A stretch of 64,000 bases of DNA from Karalla daura (lineage: Eukaryota; Chordata; Actinopteri; Chaetodontiformes; Leiognathidae): positions 21,601,674 through 21,665,673 of the forward strand of contig CM055194.1 of NCBI GenBank assembly GCA_029224185.1. Direction: 5' to 3'. The notes beneath the pieces are model-generated. The model saw nothing but the letters and a program-made list of their open reading frames with translations. It did no database searches and was not told the origin of the DNA. Each line of letters begins with the position of its first letter. The first letter of the stretch is position 1. A program made the position numbers and the translations under genes. This document shows, piece after piece, positions 34,404-48,075 of this stretch.

Positions 34404-34454
<51 letters not shown>
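34372..34454. repeat. (CA)n microsatellite with GCAC interruptions
   Basis: About 83 bp of CA units with three GC interruptions. Confidence 0.95.
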
Positions 34455-34457
<3 letters not shown>

Positions 34458-35236
34458 CGCATGCAGCCACAAAGAGCTGTAGATGGTGATTTGACATCTT
34501 TAACTGGGCACTCTTAAGTGCAGTTTTATGGATTGTAGTTGTGCTTAGATAAATACCCCTTCATCTGGGTAATTTAATCAGTAGCACTGAGTGGCGGTCG
34601 AGTCATGACTAAGGTGTTTTTAAGCCTTTCCCTTTCTGCCTCAATGGCCCATTATCATCTCATATTAGCCAGAGAAAAGGAGAAGCAGAGAAAGGCGACG
34701 CGAGAACTCAAATTGCTCTCCCCTCACTCTGCCGCTGTCCTCAGATGGCATGGAGGAAATGTTTATCAAAGGGCTGATTGTCAGAGATTTCTTCTCCTCC
34801 TCCTCTCCTCTTTCCTGACTCCATCGTTCTCCGTTACCTCTCCTCCTACCTTTACTTCTCACTCTCTCTTGTGTTACTAGGGGCTCTGAGTTCATCTAGG
34901 ACCCTGTGACCAGGATGAAAACCTATTTTTCCCCATAGCCCGCCCCATCCTGCCTCTGACTGGCTCTTCAGGCAATCATGCCAATCAGAGTAGCAGACAT
35001 TCTGATAGAAACCCTGGTTATAATTGAAAATCTATCCACCTCTAAAAACAACAAGATGTGCAGGGGCGAAGCAAAACAAAAACACAATGAATCAAAGCAA
35101 ATGTGAGGACAACTGTGCCGGCACAGACAGAAGAAATCAATCTAGTCCAGGTAAACACAAACAGAATCTCTCAGAAACCAAAATCAGCATGAACCCACAC
35201 AAACAATGGCACGGACACAAGTAAACTCATACAACC

Positions 35237-35288
<52 letters not shown>

Positions 35289-36293
35289 CGTGTGTTTCTG
35301 CAAGCTGGTCAGCTGCACTGAGCAGGAGGCACAGTGAGGGGGCCAGGGAGGGATGGCTGCAGTGCAGATGCTAGCTGCCCTATTTCATATTCACAGCATA
35401 GCACTAAGCACAGCTACAGTACACAGGCTGGCACACACAAACACTGGCACACACACACACACACACATATATTCATGCACCGAGTGGGGCGGATGATGGC
35501 GAGGAGAATAAAAAGCGCACCTAAGAAAACAACAGACAGGATAAATGCCTCCGCTTTACTGTTTGACTTGTTTGGATTTTCAGTTCGTCTGGATTGTGCG
35601 TCTGTGAATTGAGGCATGTTTTGCCAGCAGTGTCGAGTAAATATTCAGAAATGTCACGGCGGAGATGTGCTGCAGGACGGCCTCATTATGCAGCTCAAAC
35701 ACACAGGGTAAATGGGTCTGACAGAGACTACCCTCATGCTCAGACGCTCCTCCTCCTTTACAATGCTTGACATATAACGGCTAGAGCTTTTCCATCGCCA
35801 AACAGTCGGTCTGAGCGCATGTAAGGAGCCAAACAGTCTCACTGTGTCACTGTGACACACATTAAACGATGGATTTTTAACAGGAAAACTTGGATTTATA
35901 GAAAATTAATCTTAATTTGGTCTGTTTCTGCATGTTGAATTAATTTTGAAATCCTGAATGAAATTGTCCATCCTCTCTGCATTACAGGATAGATACAAGC
36001 TTCCAAATATGGGAATATCATGAAGTAAACCAGACGGACCTGAGGAGGTCCCTCCAAATTACAGTAAATCACAGAGATCAGATTCAAAGCCATCCACCTT
36101 ATTTTTAAGATCGCTTAAGTACACAGTGCTACTCAAAGCGAGGCCAGATGTCATCTTTCCAGTGCCCTCACCTCTGCTGTCTCCTCCTCCCTATCCATTC
36201 ATAACCCACAAGGCCTCAGGAAGTGTTTTTATCCTGAGAAGGAAGGAGGGAAACTCTCCATCACGACTAGGAGAAACAGGCCTGTCACAAGGG

Positions 36294-36339
<46 letters not shown>

Positions 36340-36689
36340 GCCTCATCTTACACGCAAAAAGCACTGAAAAACTACAGTAGAGTAGGTGGGTCACATGTCG
36401 AGAACACGTGAAGTTGTGGTCTCTTTTGTTCCCAGACGAGGGACCATCCCTTCCTGCCCCTCGACCTCTGACCTCCAAGACTAGAGAACAACACTACAGC
36501 TGCCAGCGCTGAGTCCACAGAATAAAAGAGACTGTCGTTTATTACATTAAATATGTAGCGCACGCACAGACACTTCAGATACGATGACGTTTTCTCACTC
36601 CAGCTGACCTCTGAGACGAAGGTTTGGTAGGTTAAGATACTACCAAAAACCTGCCATGCTGTTCCAAACAAATCTGGCCGATAAGGGGT

Positions 36690-36812
36690 TGAAGCAAGAA
36701 GGACCTGGGTTTGAATCCCAGGTCTGAACAAGAGGCTTTCTGTGTGTTTAGTCCACACACTCTCCCACTGTGTGTACTCACACGTTAGGTCAATTGGACT
36801 CCACCTCTAACA
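36690..36812 (+). mobile_element. Degenerate fish interspersed repeat with T-arm-like core
   Basis: The stretch runs from GCAAGAAGGACCTGGGTTTG through AATCCCAGG and CTTTCTGTGTG to GTTAGGTCAATTGGACT. It resembles a very common teleost dispersed element that carries a tRNA T-arm/B-box-like motif (stem CTGGG/CCCAG, loop TTTGAAT). It is a relic without coding capacity, not a tRNA gene. Confidence 0.55.
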
Positions 36813-38356
36813 ATCATCACCATTATTACTGTTGCTAATGTTATAACCGTATTAGTAATAGTAGTAATAGAAGTATTATTCTTATTCTTATTATCATTAC
36901 TTCATGTTATTGTGCCTAGCTTTACTTAACGTGTCCATTGTGAGGACTGGCTGGACTGTTGTTCATTGTGATAGTTTTTGTGTGCTGCTGGACAAACTAA
37001 TGTCCCTTTGGGGATGAATAAAGCACTCGTCGTATTTATTCCTCTTTTGAGATTTTTCCAATTTCATATTTTACCTAACCATCATATGATGAATAAAGAA
37101 TGGGAAATGTGCAAGTCAAGTGTAAATAAAGTGAGAATGTTCCTCGAAGATTTGTGGTTGAATGAATTACTGGCTGAGAGTGGTGTCAAATAAATATCTT
37201 GGATATGTTGTGTTACGAGTACACTGGGTTTACTGTGCGACGTAGTTCTGGGATTTTTTCCTTTTTTGTTTTTCAGAGATGGCCAATACATATATTCCTC
37301 GCTTCCAACCAACGTGAGCTGAAGCCTGGCTGCAGCAGACCCCCGGGACAATTTCACAGCACAGAGTGGTTCAGATAATGGATCGAAGGCTTGAGCGTCA
37401 CTGACTAGAACGGCCGCATTGTCTATCACATTGGCTCCGGCTTCAAGGGCCGGTGGTCCCCAAATGACACATCTGAAACGCGGTGGTCGCAGAGTCTCAG
37501 AGTTATGGAAATGTGGTTATCAATTCAAAGTCATCCCTCACTCGACGTTCGCTGGAAGCCTGGCTTTGACCTCACTGAGAGCCATCTTTCCATCAGCGGA
37601 GCGGACGTCCAAGGAAAACAGCCTGAGAAGAGCGACCCGGGGGGATCCTGGCCCGGCGTGCCGGGACTCTTTCTGGAGAGTGTTAGTCATAAGCAAAACA
37701 GTGTAAACTCAGGCTCAGGCTCAGACTCAGGAATTTCTGGTTGGGGGGGTGGGATTGGGAGGTCTCTCGCTTCTGTTTGGTCTACTTTCAGGTCATCCAT
37801 CTATCTAATCACTTCCTCCCACTCTGGACTAGAAATATGACTGTGTAAGGCTGGTGGGAAAAATATGGAGGGCTGGAGCAGAGATTGGGTTCTGCTGGAT
37901 TTTTAAGGAGAACAGGCTCCAGGAGCAAGAATCGGTTGATTCGGTTGAACACCTTAACTCTGTTTGCAACCAGGGCAGTTGTTCATGTGATGCCTCACGT
38001 GAGGCAGGCGAAGAACAGGAGAGGCAGCAAACATCATACATGAACGTCTTCTGGATGCTTCTGAACGGCAAAAACGGCCACTCAGATGACAATGAAATAT
38101 TTACGTTATGGGACTTCATTGTCAGCGGTTGTTTGACCCAAGTGAGGAGCTAACTGAAGACTAAAAATCACTTACGGAGTCAAGTGAAACGGTCACACGG
38201 ACCAATCCTGGTCGGTCGGAAGAAGCAGACGGACATGACTCAGTTTTACTTCTGATCCGATCAGTCACTTGGGGTCTGTCAGGACCACTTTCTGACAGTG
38301 TTTCATAAGATCCATAAGATCGATAAGTCTCCATTGAGCCTGTGTGCATCCACATA

Positions 38357-38490
38357 TGGTAAATGGTAATTGGTAAATGGACTGGTTCTCATGTAACGAC
38401 CACTCAAAGCTCTTAACCGACTGTTACAAGTTACAGTGACCCATTCACCCCACCATCACACCTTCATACACCCATCGCTGAGGCCCCCTC
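38357..38490 (+). mobile_element. Degenerate dispersed repeat (GGTAAATGGACTGG type)
   Basis: The stretch contains GGTAAATGGACTGGTTCTCA, CGACCACTCAAAGCTCTTAA, then CAGTGACCCATTCACCC. This order recalls a dispersed repeat frequent in fish genomes. Boundaries are uncertain. Confidence 0.5.
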
Positions 38491-38853
38491 TGCTTTAACC
38501 TGTAACTTAAACAATGCATTGTTTTAGCTAAACAATGAATTCATTTACTGCATGAAAAAGCCACGTGCAGGGATGCATTTACATTGAGCTGGACAGGCCA
38601 AAACAAAAAAAAAACAAAAACCTCCTGACAAGCCTGGAGTGGATATGGGAGGAATGGAAGAAGCTGGGGCAGAACCGAGAGGGTTGAACAAACTGGCAAA
38701 AAAAAAAAGCGTAGATATGGACGCGTCAGTGAAGTGAGCAGAGGATGCGGTAAGGAGGGGAAGAAGGGTGAAGCCGACATGAGGGAGGACACGCAAAGGA
38801 CAGAGGAAGAGCAGCCACGTGGCCAATCCAAGAGAAACAATAAGCAAAACATC

Positions 38854-38855
<2 letters not shown>

Positions 38856-38910
<55 letters not shown>

Positions 38911-38935
38911 AGGGAGGGAAGGAGGGAGGGAGAGA
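38856..38935. repeat. (GA)n grading into (GGGA)n
   Basis: About 50 bp of GA units followed by GGGA units on the plus strand. Confidence 0.9.
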
Positions 38936-39526
38936 GGGAGTGGGGTTTAAGAGCTTCTATGGCTGGTGTCCTCCTGCGCCTCAGTCGGTCTGATCACTTG
39001 GCTCTGACAAACACTCCCCCCATCCCCACCCCCACCCCCCACCCCCACCCCCACCCCCACCCCTCCACCCCGGCTTGTTTTTCTCTCCTGGTACAGGAAT
39101 TCATGGGGCGTCTCCTCAAAAACAAGATTAAACAGTGGACAGTCGGTGACTTAAGGAGGGTCATTAAGGAGAGAGATACCAGACAGTTACAGTTATGAAT
39201 TCTCCTCAGCATATTTTAAACAACAAGTTCTGCTGCTGCTGTTTATTCATGATGATCATTAAAATAATAATAAAATAACGTCTCTTCCCTTCCTTATTGC
39301 ACACCATTTATACTGTACAAAATGAAAAACAGGCTGATTTTGAAGCCCAGAGCTCCTCTATAGACAACGCTGCATGAATTAAAGACTATGACCACTTATT
39401 ACCACCACCAGAATGTGACAATAACAAAGTGGGTCTAACTCGACATTAGTGCCAACTTTGGTTTCACACCCCTGTCTTTCACTGCAAGTTTCTGCCTACA
39501 AAGTCGCCAAGTGTGAGACAGTGTGT

Positions 39527-39527
<1 letters not shown>

Positions 39528-39594
<67 letters not shown>

Positions 39595-39619
39595 CAGAAA
39601 GAAAGAAAGAAAGAAAGAG
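39528..39619. repeat. (GAAA)n microsatellite
   Basis: About 23 AAGA units with one GACA interruption. Confidence 0.95.
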
Positions 39620-41010
39620 TTTTTTTACATGTGTGATAACTTCAGTCTATTGTGTCATGGAGGTCATGTGTGAAGCAGAGCAGGTCTATTAACTCTGTCC
39701 TGGTGAAGCTGAGAGCTGCAGTGCACCTGACTCTCCACCATTCAGAGGGTTATTATGGGATAGAGGAACACACAACAATGCAAGAAGGACACTGGGATTT
39801 CTTTGACCAAGTACGATTGCTACTTGCAGTTTTTTTCCATTACATGGGGTTTGACATAATTGTCATAAAATCTAGTTTCTGGCATCCAATGTGCCAACCA
39901 AACATTTTGCATTTCCAGGTTTAGTTTTTCTTGTATTAGATTCATGAAAAGTTCGGTCTTATCTGTCAACACAGACCTTATTCTGAAGAGCACTGGTCAT
40001 GTGACCCACTGTGTTATTGTTGTTTTTTGCCCATTTATAGGTAGTGTTGGTTTTCATTCTGGTTTTCGATTCTGTATGTATGTTTAGGTGGATTGGATTC
40101 TTGTAATTAGTGTGTGGGTGTGAGAGAAACAGGGTAAGAAAACAGACCATACAGGCTACAACATCACAGTGAAAAAGCTCCAAAACAGTAAAGCAAGCAT
40201 GGGGAGCTTTCTGCTGATTCCAGGTCCTTGAGGAGAACATGAACACGCAGTTTTTTTCAGACCTCAGAACGATAAAATCTGCAGCTGCGCTCAAAACATG
40301 TTTGCCTCTTACAAGCCCAACACAAACTATTTCCAAGAATTCAGATATGTCAAAAATACAAACCACAAAACGTCTGTTAGGACATAATGACACAGTGATG
40401 CCTTGCTTTACTGCACACTGACCTATAACAGAGCCTCTGGGTATTCTGCAGCTATAGCAGACACCCCCTCTTGCCTCATGCGTACAGTCTAAATTTGATA
40501 AGAACATAACAAGCAAATAAGAAAAACAAAAGATTTTGCAACAAGTGTGGCGTATGCGGGTCCTTGCCCTATGGCAGCTGGAGTTGTGGGTTTTTTCTGA
40601 AAACATTTGGGCGCTATTACAGCTGCAGGCTGGGCACGATGTGGACGTTTTGGAGGCAGAGAGAAGAGTGGAGCTGGGTGCTCGGTCGCTTCAGGCGCCC
40701 GACTGAAAAACAAACCCCGGCTGGAGGATTTACCCAGCGGGGTGACGGCTGCAGGATCAGGGCCGGCCACAAAAGAGGACCCGCGTTTAGCATGTGGCCA
40801 TATGTGTGTATGTGTGAGTATGCATGTGTGCACATACATAATACACGAGAAGGGAGGGGGGGCAAAAGAATTAGGAACAGAGCACATACATTAGGAAAGA
40901 GGGAAGGGAGAAGGGCGTCAGGGGGCTGGAGAGGCCCTGCTTATCCTTGGGGGCGCAGGTGTTGTCAACAGAGGCCCCTCGAGCAGGCAGGCAGCCGAGC
41001 TGGTGGAGAG

Positions 41011-41104
41011 GCTGGGTGGGTGGAGAGGGTGGGTGGAAAAGCTGGGTGGGTGGAGAGGGTGGGTGGAAAGGCTGGGTGGGTGGAGAGGCTGGGTGGGTGG
41101 GTGG
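41011..41104 (+). repeat. 30-bp G-rich tandem repeat
   Basis: Three copies (the last partial) of a 30-bp unit rich in GGGTGGG and GAGAGGGTGGG on the plus strand. Confidence 0.85.
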
Positions 41105-41839
41105 TTAGAGGGTGGGAGGGTTGGTGGCGCACAAAGAGGAAAAAACCTCTCACTGAAACACGGCAGCTGGGGGTAAACACTACCTGCTCCCTCCTGCAAA
41201 GCTGAAGCTGCTAATGAAACAACAGGAATGAATAACTACAACCTGAATGACAGCATATGTTCAAATAATTTAGCACTGCAGTTTCAATATGTGGATTTTC
41301 TGTCCTTTGGCTGGTTGTTACACCCCGAGGTAACAGTCTTTCTTCACCCTGCCATGCTACATTCAATATCACATCGAGGAAACAACCCCAGAGAAACCTG
41401 TGTTTACTGTTTGAGTGAAGGGGTCGATGAAGAATATCTGAATGAGGTCGACTACCCCCTGTTTGCTGTTTTATGGAGCGCTGAAGCTACAATGTGTCCT
41501 TATCGGCTTCTTAGGTCTCTGTCAACGTGTCATTAGCTTTGTTCTCAAGAAGCTTTCAATCTTATATCTGCTGTATTAGTCTGGACGTGGTGGCTGTCAG
41601 AGTCCACAGTGAGAGAGGTCACCTTAAAGGTGTTGACCCTGTAACTGTACAGTAAAGCATGCGTGAGGCAACAAACCGCTGCTTACACACATGCTGTGTG
41701 CGGCACAGCTAACCATCATAGGTGACCATCTAAACCTAGTGTGTTCGCTTGGTTCAGTTGGTATGGGACATGCATGTGTAACATCATATGTTTTAGTCAT
41801 TGACCGGGGGGAACACAAACACAAACATGCCCACAGCTG

Positions 41840-41874
<35 letters not shown>

Positions 41875-42001
41875 GCAAACAATAAAAAGACAAGAGCAAG
41901 AATTTTATATCTAGGAAAGCTGCCAAAGCAAACACAGTGAAAGCAGCTCAGAAAGGGAGATGCCGCCTGCAGCTCAGCTGGCTACCGGACAGCTGTTAAG
42001 A

Positions 42002-42050
<49 letters not shown>

Positions 42051-42146
42051 GAGGGGGTACAATAAAGTAATACCATATAATGAGCAAGAGGCATTGTTTG
42101 GAACAGGAGCGTTCATGTAATAACAGGTGGGTTCAGGTCCTAAATT

Positions 42147-42215
42147 CAAGAGGTCACTTGTGGGGTTCCCCAGGGTGCAGCACTTGGACCACTCTCATTT
42201 ACCCAGTACATTAAT
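42147..42215 (+). pseudogene. Fragment of a LINE reverse transcriptase
   Basis: One frame reads QEVTCGVPQGAALGPLSFTQ and then YIN. GVPQG followed by LGPL.F and YIN is the conserved finger/palm motif of non-LTR retrotransposon reverse transcriptases. No longer open frame surrounds it, so it is a decayed scrap; the clade cannot be assigned. Confidence 0.7.
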
Positions 42216-42623
42216 CGTGGACACACCTTTTCATATGTGTTAAAAATGCATTGTTTCTTTGGAAACCTGTTCCTGATTTTAAGATGCTAATCCATTTCTA
42301 CTCAGCTTTTAATTTGTATTAAACAGTGTGCTGTACCGTAAATGTTGTAAATGTTTTCTTTGTCCTTCATTTGTGTATATACGTGCCATGTCCTTTGCTT
42401 CTGCTCAGTGAGTGTGTATAAAGAGAGTTGCGTATTCTTGTTGACCGCTTTCGTGAACATCAAAACAAACATGATTGATGATCGATGAGTTGTTAACGTG
42501 CGGGGGAAGCCCGGGATGTGTGGTCGCCTCCTTAACACGACACCACAACACCACTGTGTGACAGATGTGACTCCCTGCCTCAGACTCTGGACTGACAGAG
42601 GTAAACAGATTTATATGAGACCA

Positions 42624-42625
<2 letters not shown>

Positions 42626-42680
<55 letters not shown>
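42626..42680. repeat. (GT)n microsatellite
   Basis: About 27 GT units; another (GT)n lies at 42004-42046. Confidence 0.95.
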
Positions 42681-42681
<1 letters not shown>

Positions 42682-44584
42682 TAATAAGATTTAAAAAAGT
42701 AGAATGAGGGCCAAATGAAATCAGCGCAGCAGAGAGTCTGGGCGGTCAGGGGTAAAGCGGTTAACAGGAGGCAGTAAACAGGTATGGGTGATTGATGCCA
42801 TCAGCAGCCGCAGCAGCACCTGGGAGAGGGACAGTGTTCCCTGAACGACCTGTTGACAAAGATATGTGTGCGGAGCGAATATTACCATTCACGGTGGGAT
42901 TCAATGGAAATCAAACTGCTGCTTTGTTGTAATTAAAGCGCGCACGAGACGAGTCATTTTCACTCTGGTCCCGGACAGAGTGAAAGACGGTGCACATCGA
43001 TAATCGGTCGGGTCTCCCAAGGAGCCGACGCACAGGAAATCTGTGACCTTGGGAGGCATAAATAATGTACCAGCCTACAACCCGCGGTTAGTAATGGATT
43101 GGTCATCGATTGATCCCGGGGTGAGCCATACCGCTCAAAACAAACAGGAGATTAATATGCAAATGTAAGCAAATGACCACATGAAACTCAGGATTCAAAA
43201 GTGTAAGAAAACAATGAAAACAATAAGTCAGGTGTACATGGTGTTGCAAATGCAAAAAGCGGAGGCCCAGAGGGTTGTGTGGTCTGTCGACACAGTGGTT
43301 AGCACTGAAGCTAATTGATTCATATGCCATTAATGGACTGATAAAATAATCAACAACTATTTAAATAATTGATTAATCAATCAATAGATTTAAAAAAGAG
43401 AGGGGGAATGATTTTAACTCATAAAGTCAAGATTTTTATATTATCTGACAGAAAACTGAATATCAAAATAAAAGGCATGTAATTATTCAGATTATTTTCA
43501 TTGTACGTCATAACTAATCAGTTCAAAGAGGTCAATACCAGAGATATTCACAAAGCAGGGATGGATGGATGGATGGATGTTAGACATTCAAAAATATTCC
43601 TACATATCTATATTAAATAAATAGAATGAATGAAAAATGTCCAATCAACTCTCCAGAGTGGCAAACACAATCTTACACATTAATGTGCTCAATAATATGA
43701 CAACGTTCATTAAAGCTAGCGCAAGCTATCACAGCAATAAGCCAATAAGTGGGGAGGAGGGGGAGGGTCAGGGAGGGGAGGGGGGCACCACTCAGCCATC
43801 CATTCAGATTATGCAGACCCCCCCCCACCACCCCCCATTGCATCACCACAGCTATTTTCCTGCAGTCCAGAAACTATTGGCACATTTATCTCTGTCAGTG
43901 GCACACACACATGAGGCGGGAGAGACCGGAGCATCTGTCTCAATCTACACATACACATACTGTCCGCAGTATGGAGTTATGGAGCGCCAGACACTCCTCC
44001 CACAGACATACGTCGCGTCAAACAGAACTGGGAGGCCAGTTTGTCATCAAAGCTGTTCTCCATCGCTGCGATTCAGTCCTCAGAGGGGTCACATACACAC
44101 ACACACGCATCATGAACACACACACACACACACAGAAAGAGACTTTGAACTACATTAGGAGAACCATTAGAGGGAAGAGAGCATTACTTTAGTTTCAACC
44201 CTTCACTGCCACACTGGAGTAACGATCAGTTCATTCATACGCCAGTTCAGTTGTTCTGCAAAACATTCACTCTGGTTATTTACTCTGCCTGAATCTAATA
44301 TGTTCCTCTAGAAACGTCTTCTCCGACACCAGCACCGCACTCAGAAAATACGAGGGATGAAGCAGGAACCGAGATTTGTATCTGCTGCAAAATTTAGCAG
44401 GTTGTTCTTGCGGCCTTGCTAGAACTTTCTGCTACACTTCAAGGATACTGGTTCATCCAGGGTTGGCGCGGCTTATGAGCGGTTAAAGCTATCGCAGCGA
44501 GAAGAGCTCCGGTTCGACAAGCAAAACTCTGAACCAGCTTTCCACCGCTGTCTTATTATTTTCCAGCTTCCCTCATTAGTCCCA

Positions 44585-44700
44585 AGGCAGCACAGTGGCT
44601 GGCTGGACGGCACTGTTGGCTCACAGCATGGAGGACCTGGGTTCGACACCCAGGGCCTGTCTGTGGGGAGACTGCATGTTCTGGTCATGGCTGTGTTCAT
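44585..44700 (+). mobile_element. Second copy of the T-arm-like fish dispersed repeat
   Basis: The stretch reads GGCAGCACAGTGGCTGG, GCACTGTTGGCTCACAGCA, ACCTGGGTTCGACACCCAGG, then CTGTGGGGAGACTGCATGTTC. It has the same layout as 36690-36812 but keeps a different segment. A head-end scrap (ACACAGTGGTTAGCACTG) occurs at 43288-43305. Confidence 0.6.
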
Positions 44701-45383
44701 TAAGAGCTTTTAAAGACCTCGTCACCATTTCAAACTCTAATCAGCAAAAATTCATTTGTCAACTTCTAGTTCTTTTAAAGATCCAGCATGTTCGGGCAAA
44801 TTCAAGACTCTACATTAGCTCTGGTGTGATGGTGGATCTGGCCTATGGTCGCGGAGCTTCTCCAGACTGGAGCACTGTTAAGGTACGATAAAGACTGAAT
44901 GGATGCTTCAGCAGTTTCTGCATGGAGCCGCTAAGTGACAGTGAGGCAGACGAGCCTCAGTGAGAACATTATCTCTGTGTTAGAGGTAATAATCAGTGAA
45001 CAACAACAACAGGGGCGACACATGAAACAACACAAACCCCGTGAGACATTCAGGAATCCAGTGCGCTACAATAACTCTGAAAGATTCTCCGTCTAGTTGC
45101 TTCCTACTGACGGTTCATCTCTTCTAACGCAGAGTAACCAAGCTCGGTAATTCAACAGGTCACAGCAGAATCTCTGCACGACAGTAAATATCTACAACAA
45201 CTGTTGTTGTTGTTGTTGTTGTTGACACCACCCTCATGGTCACACATCCACCCAAAGAAAAAAAAAAACAAAAAGAACCCAGCCCAGCCCCATTCCTCCC
45301 TCAGTATTGCCATTCCTGCACTGGGAGGAACCGCGGCATAAACACACAAACACACCAAATAACTCCCAAATTTGGTCTACCTC

Positions 45384-45425
<42 letters not shown>

Positions 45426-45741
45426 ACACACACCTCTGGTCTCAAACTCCCCTCTACCCACAAGCCCTTGCAACCAATTAGTCTGGTGGAATTGGACAGT
45501 GAGCCCCCCCCTCGTCTGGATTGGTTGAGGCAGGCAGCAGGAAGAGAGATGGTGGGTGATAAGGGGTAGGTGAGGAGGGGGGGCGTGGGGGGGGGCATAC
45601 CCCAGCATTCCTCCTGGGGGCTTAACATTTATGTGGGTGACAGGCAGAGCCATTTGTTATCAGATGCAGCAGAAAAATCAAGTGTAAAAAAGTAAATCTT
45701 GCAACTAGAGAAGAATTCCATTGGGAGTATTTCCTTTTTTT

Positions 45742-45786
<45 letters not shown>

Positions 45787-46130
45787 TTCTTATTTCAGGA
45801 GCAGCCTCCAAAATGGTGGTGGAGGCGGCGGCGGTGGTTTGTGTACTGGGATCTCTGGCTTGGAGCCTGCGGATGGAACTGGTGTTGTTGTCGTGTGTCC
45901 GCTAATGTCAACTGCTCCTCCCTCGTGATTGTTATGAATTACACCGGGTCACATGCTGCACACACACACATACACACATACACACATACACACACACACA
46001 CACGCCAGAAATATTGTGGGTCCTGGTTGATCTCATTAACCTAAATTCTGAGTTGTATTAGTCAGACGTTGGTACAGTACATACAGGCAAACTAAAAAAG
46101 GAAAAACAACAGCACATGACAGCTAAATTC

Positions 46131-46189
<59 letters not shown>

Positions 46190-47320
46190 TGTGGATATGG
46201 GAGGAGGGGGTCAGGAAAAAGAAAAGAAAAACCTCATTTCACTCGATCTCTGTCAGGGCAGGAATGGCACACGGAGCAGTCAGGTGATATGGTGATATAT
46301 AGGGATGCAGCGAGCGCACACAGGCGGACACAGGTGCACCACGGTTCATCCTCCGACACCAGCCAAACGGGGCTGTGAGCGTCATTCCTGCCGCGTGTGT
46401 GTGTGTGTGTGCTGAACAGACAGCAGAGTGCAGCATGTCTGGCTGACAGGCTGAGCCGAGCGGAGCCGAGTGGAGCAGAGCAGCGGAGCAGAACCTTATT
46501 TAGTTGCAACAATGCCATCACGAGGCCCGGAGCAGGAGACATCGGAGAGAGGAGGCCACGGCCAAGGCATGCTAAATATTAGCTGGGCTGGACGTCACTC
46601 TGCCTGGTGACACAAACACATGCGTCGTAGGGAGGGAGAGCAGCTCGCTAGCTCATCGTCTATATTAAGGTCGGAGCTGCTGGGTGCCACTCGGTGTCAT
46701 CTCGGATGTCTATTAAGAGCTGCAGATATTAGACGGTGGATGTCTTCGCTTTGAATGCCTGCAGAGCGTCACTGTGAAAACAAAACTCTTATTTATCTGT
46801 CCCTCTGGTTACAGTCCGAGTTGTTTTACACTCTAACCTAACTTCAGTCTATATCTTCAACTTTACATTCGGAGAAGTGGATGGACAACTGGCGACAAAT
46901 GACGCCTCATATCTATACCACTTACACTCACATCTACATGAGCTGTCGTTTTACCTTTTACTCTCCTTTTATTCCTGCTCGTACTAATGTTGAGGACAGA
47001 TAAAGATCTTTGATTTGGATTGAGTCTTTAGCTCATTCCATGTGTAGAATATCTTTCAACAGTTGCATGAATGGGAGGTACACTGACACCACACAGTGCT
47101 GGTTGCTGTTTCCTACCCCTAGAAAAGCAGAGCACTGGGTACACAAAGTGTGTGAAATAATCAATAATTACTGAAACACAGCATAAAAGATGCTACACTG
47201 GGTCAGTTGTCGCTGGCATTTGCCATTTTCAATATCCTGCTGTGCAGCAGTCACTTCAACCATTTTGACTATTTATTCTCTCTTTTGACTATAATCTTGC
47301 GTCTTTTATATTGTTTGAGT

Positions 47321-47393
47321 TAGGGTGAGGGGGTAGGGTGAGGGGGTAGGGTGAGGGGGTGGGGTGAGGGGGTAGGGTGAGGGGGTAGGGTTA
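47321..47393 (+). repeat. 13-bp G-rich tandem (TAGGGTGAGGGGG)n
   Basis: Between five and six copies of a 13-bp unit, closing with TAGGGTTAG. Each unit has two runs of three or more G. Confidence 0.95.
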
Positions 47394-47562
47394 GCACCGT
47401 TGCCACATCTTGAACAGTCACAATGAATACTTCAAACATCAGGTTGAGATCAGTCAGAAAGTGTTTTTCCTGTTGGCCTCGCCGTCACGTGCCGTTTCTC
47501 TCGTTTACATTTTAGCTAAGCTGGGTGGAGAGTTTCACCCTGCGACACACCCCTCATTCAGC

Positions 47563-47608
<46 letters not shown>

Positions 47609-47906
47609 GCAGCGTGCAGAAACACATTTGGGTCCACCGCGGGACAGAAAACTGCAGCTTACACTAACATAAACTTGACTGGAAAAGAAAGAAAGAAAGA
47701 ACATAGGAAGTGCAGCTGAGACATGCTATGACCAATCACATGTACAGTAAACTCTGGGAAGCACCAATCGCTACGAGGTGCATGCATTTGCCAGGGCGGC
47801 CATCTTTAGTAACAGGAGCCAGGCCTGACAAGTTTGGTCTATCATTTTGAGGCCCAGAAATTCCTGCATGTCTGCATACCACAGCGTGCAAGGGGAAGGA
47901 AGACTG

Positions 47907-48075
<169 letters not shown>

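Noticed and set aside
39959..40606. 215-codon open frame on the minus strand in intron 2
   Set aside because: No domain is recognisable, the composition is mixed, and it includes part of a probable old interspersed repeat. Treated as chance.
44632..44655. tRNA T-arm-like stem-loop (GGTTCGA)
   Set aside because: No acceptor, D- or anticodon arms are present around it. It belongs to a dispersed fish repeat; the same holds for 36700-36722.
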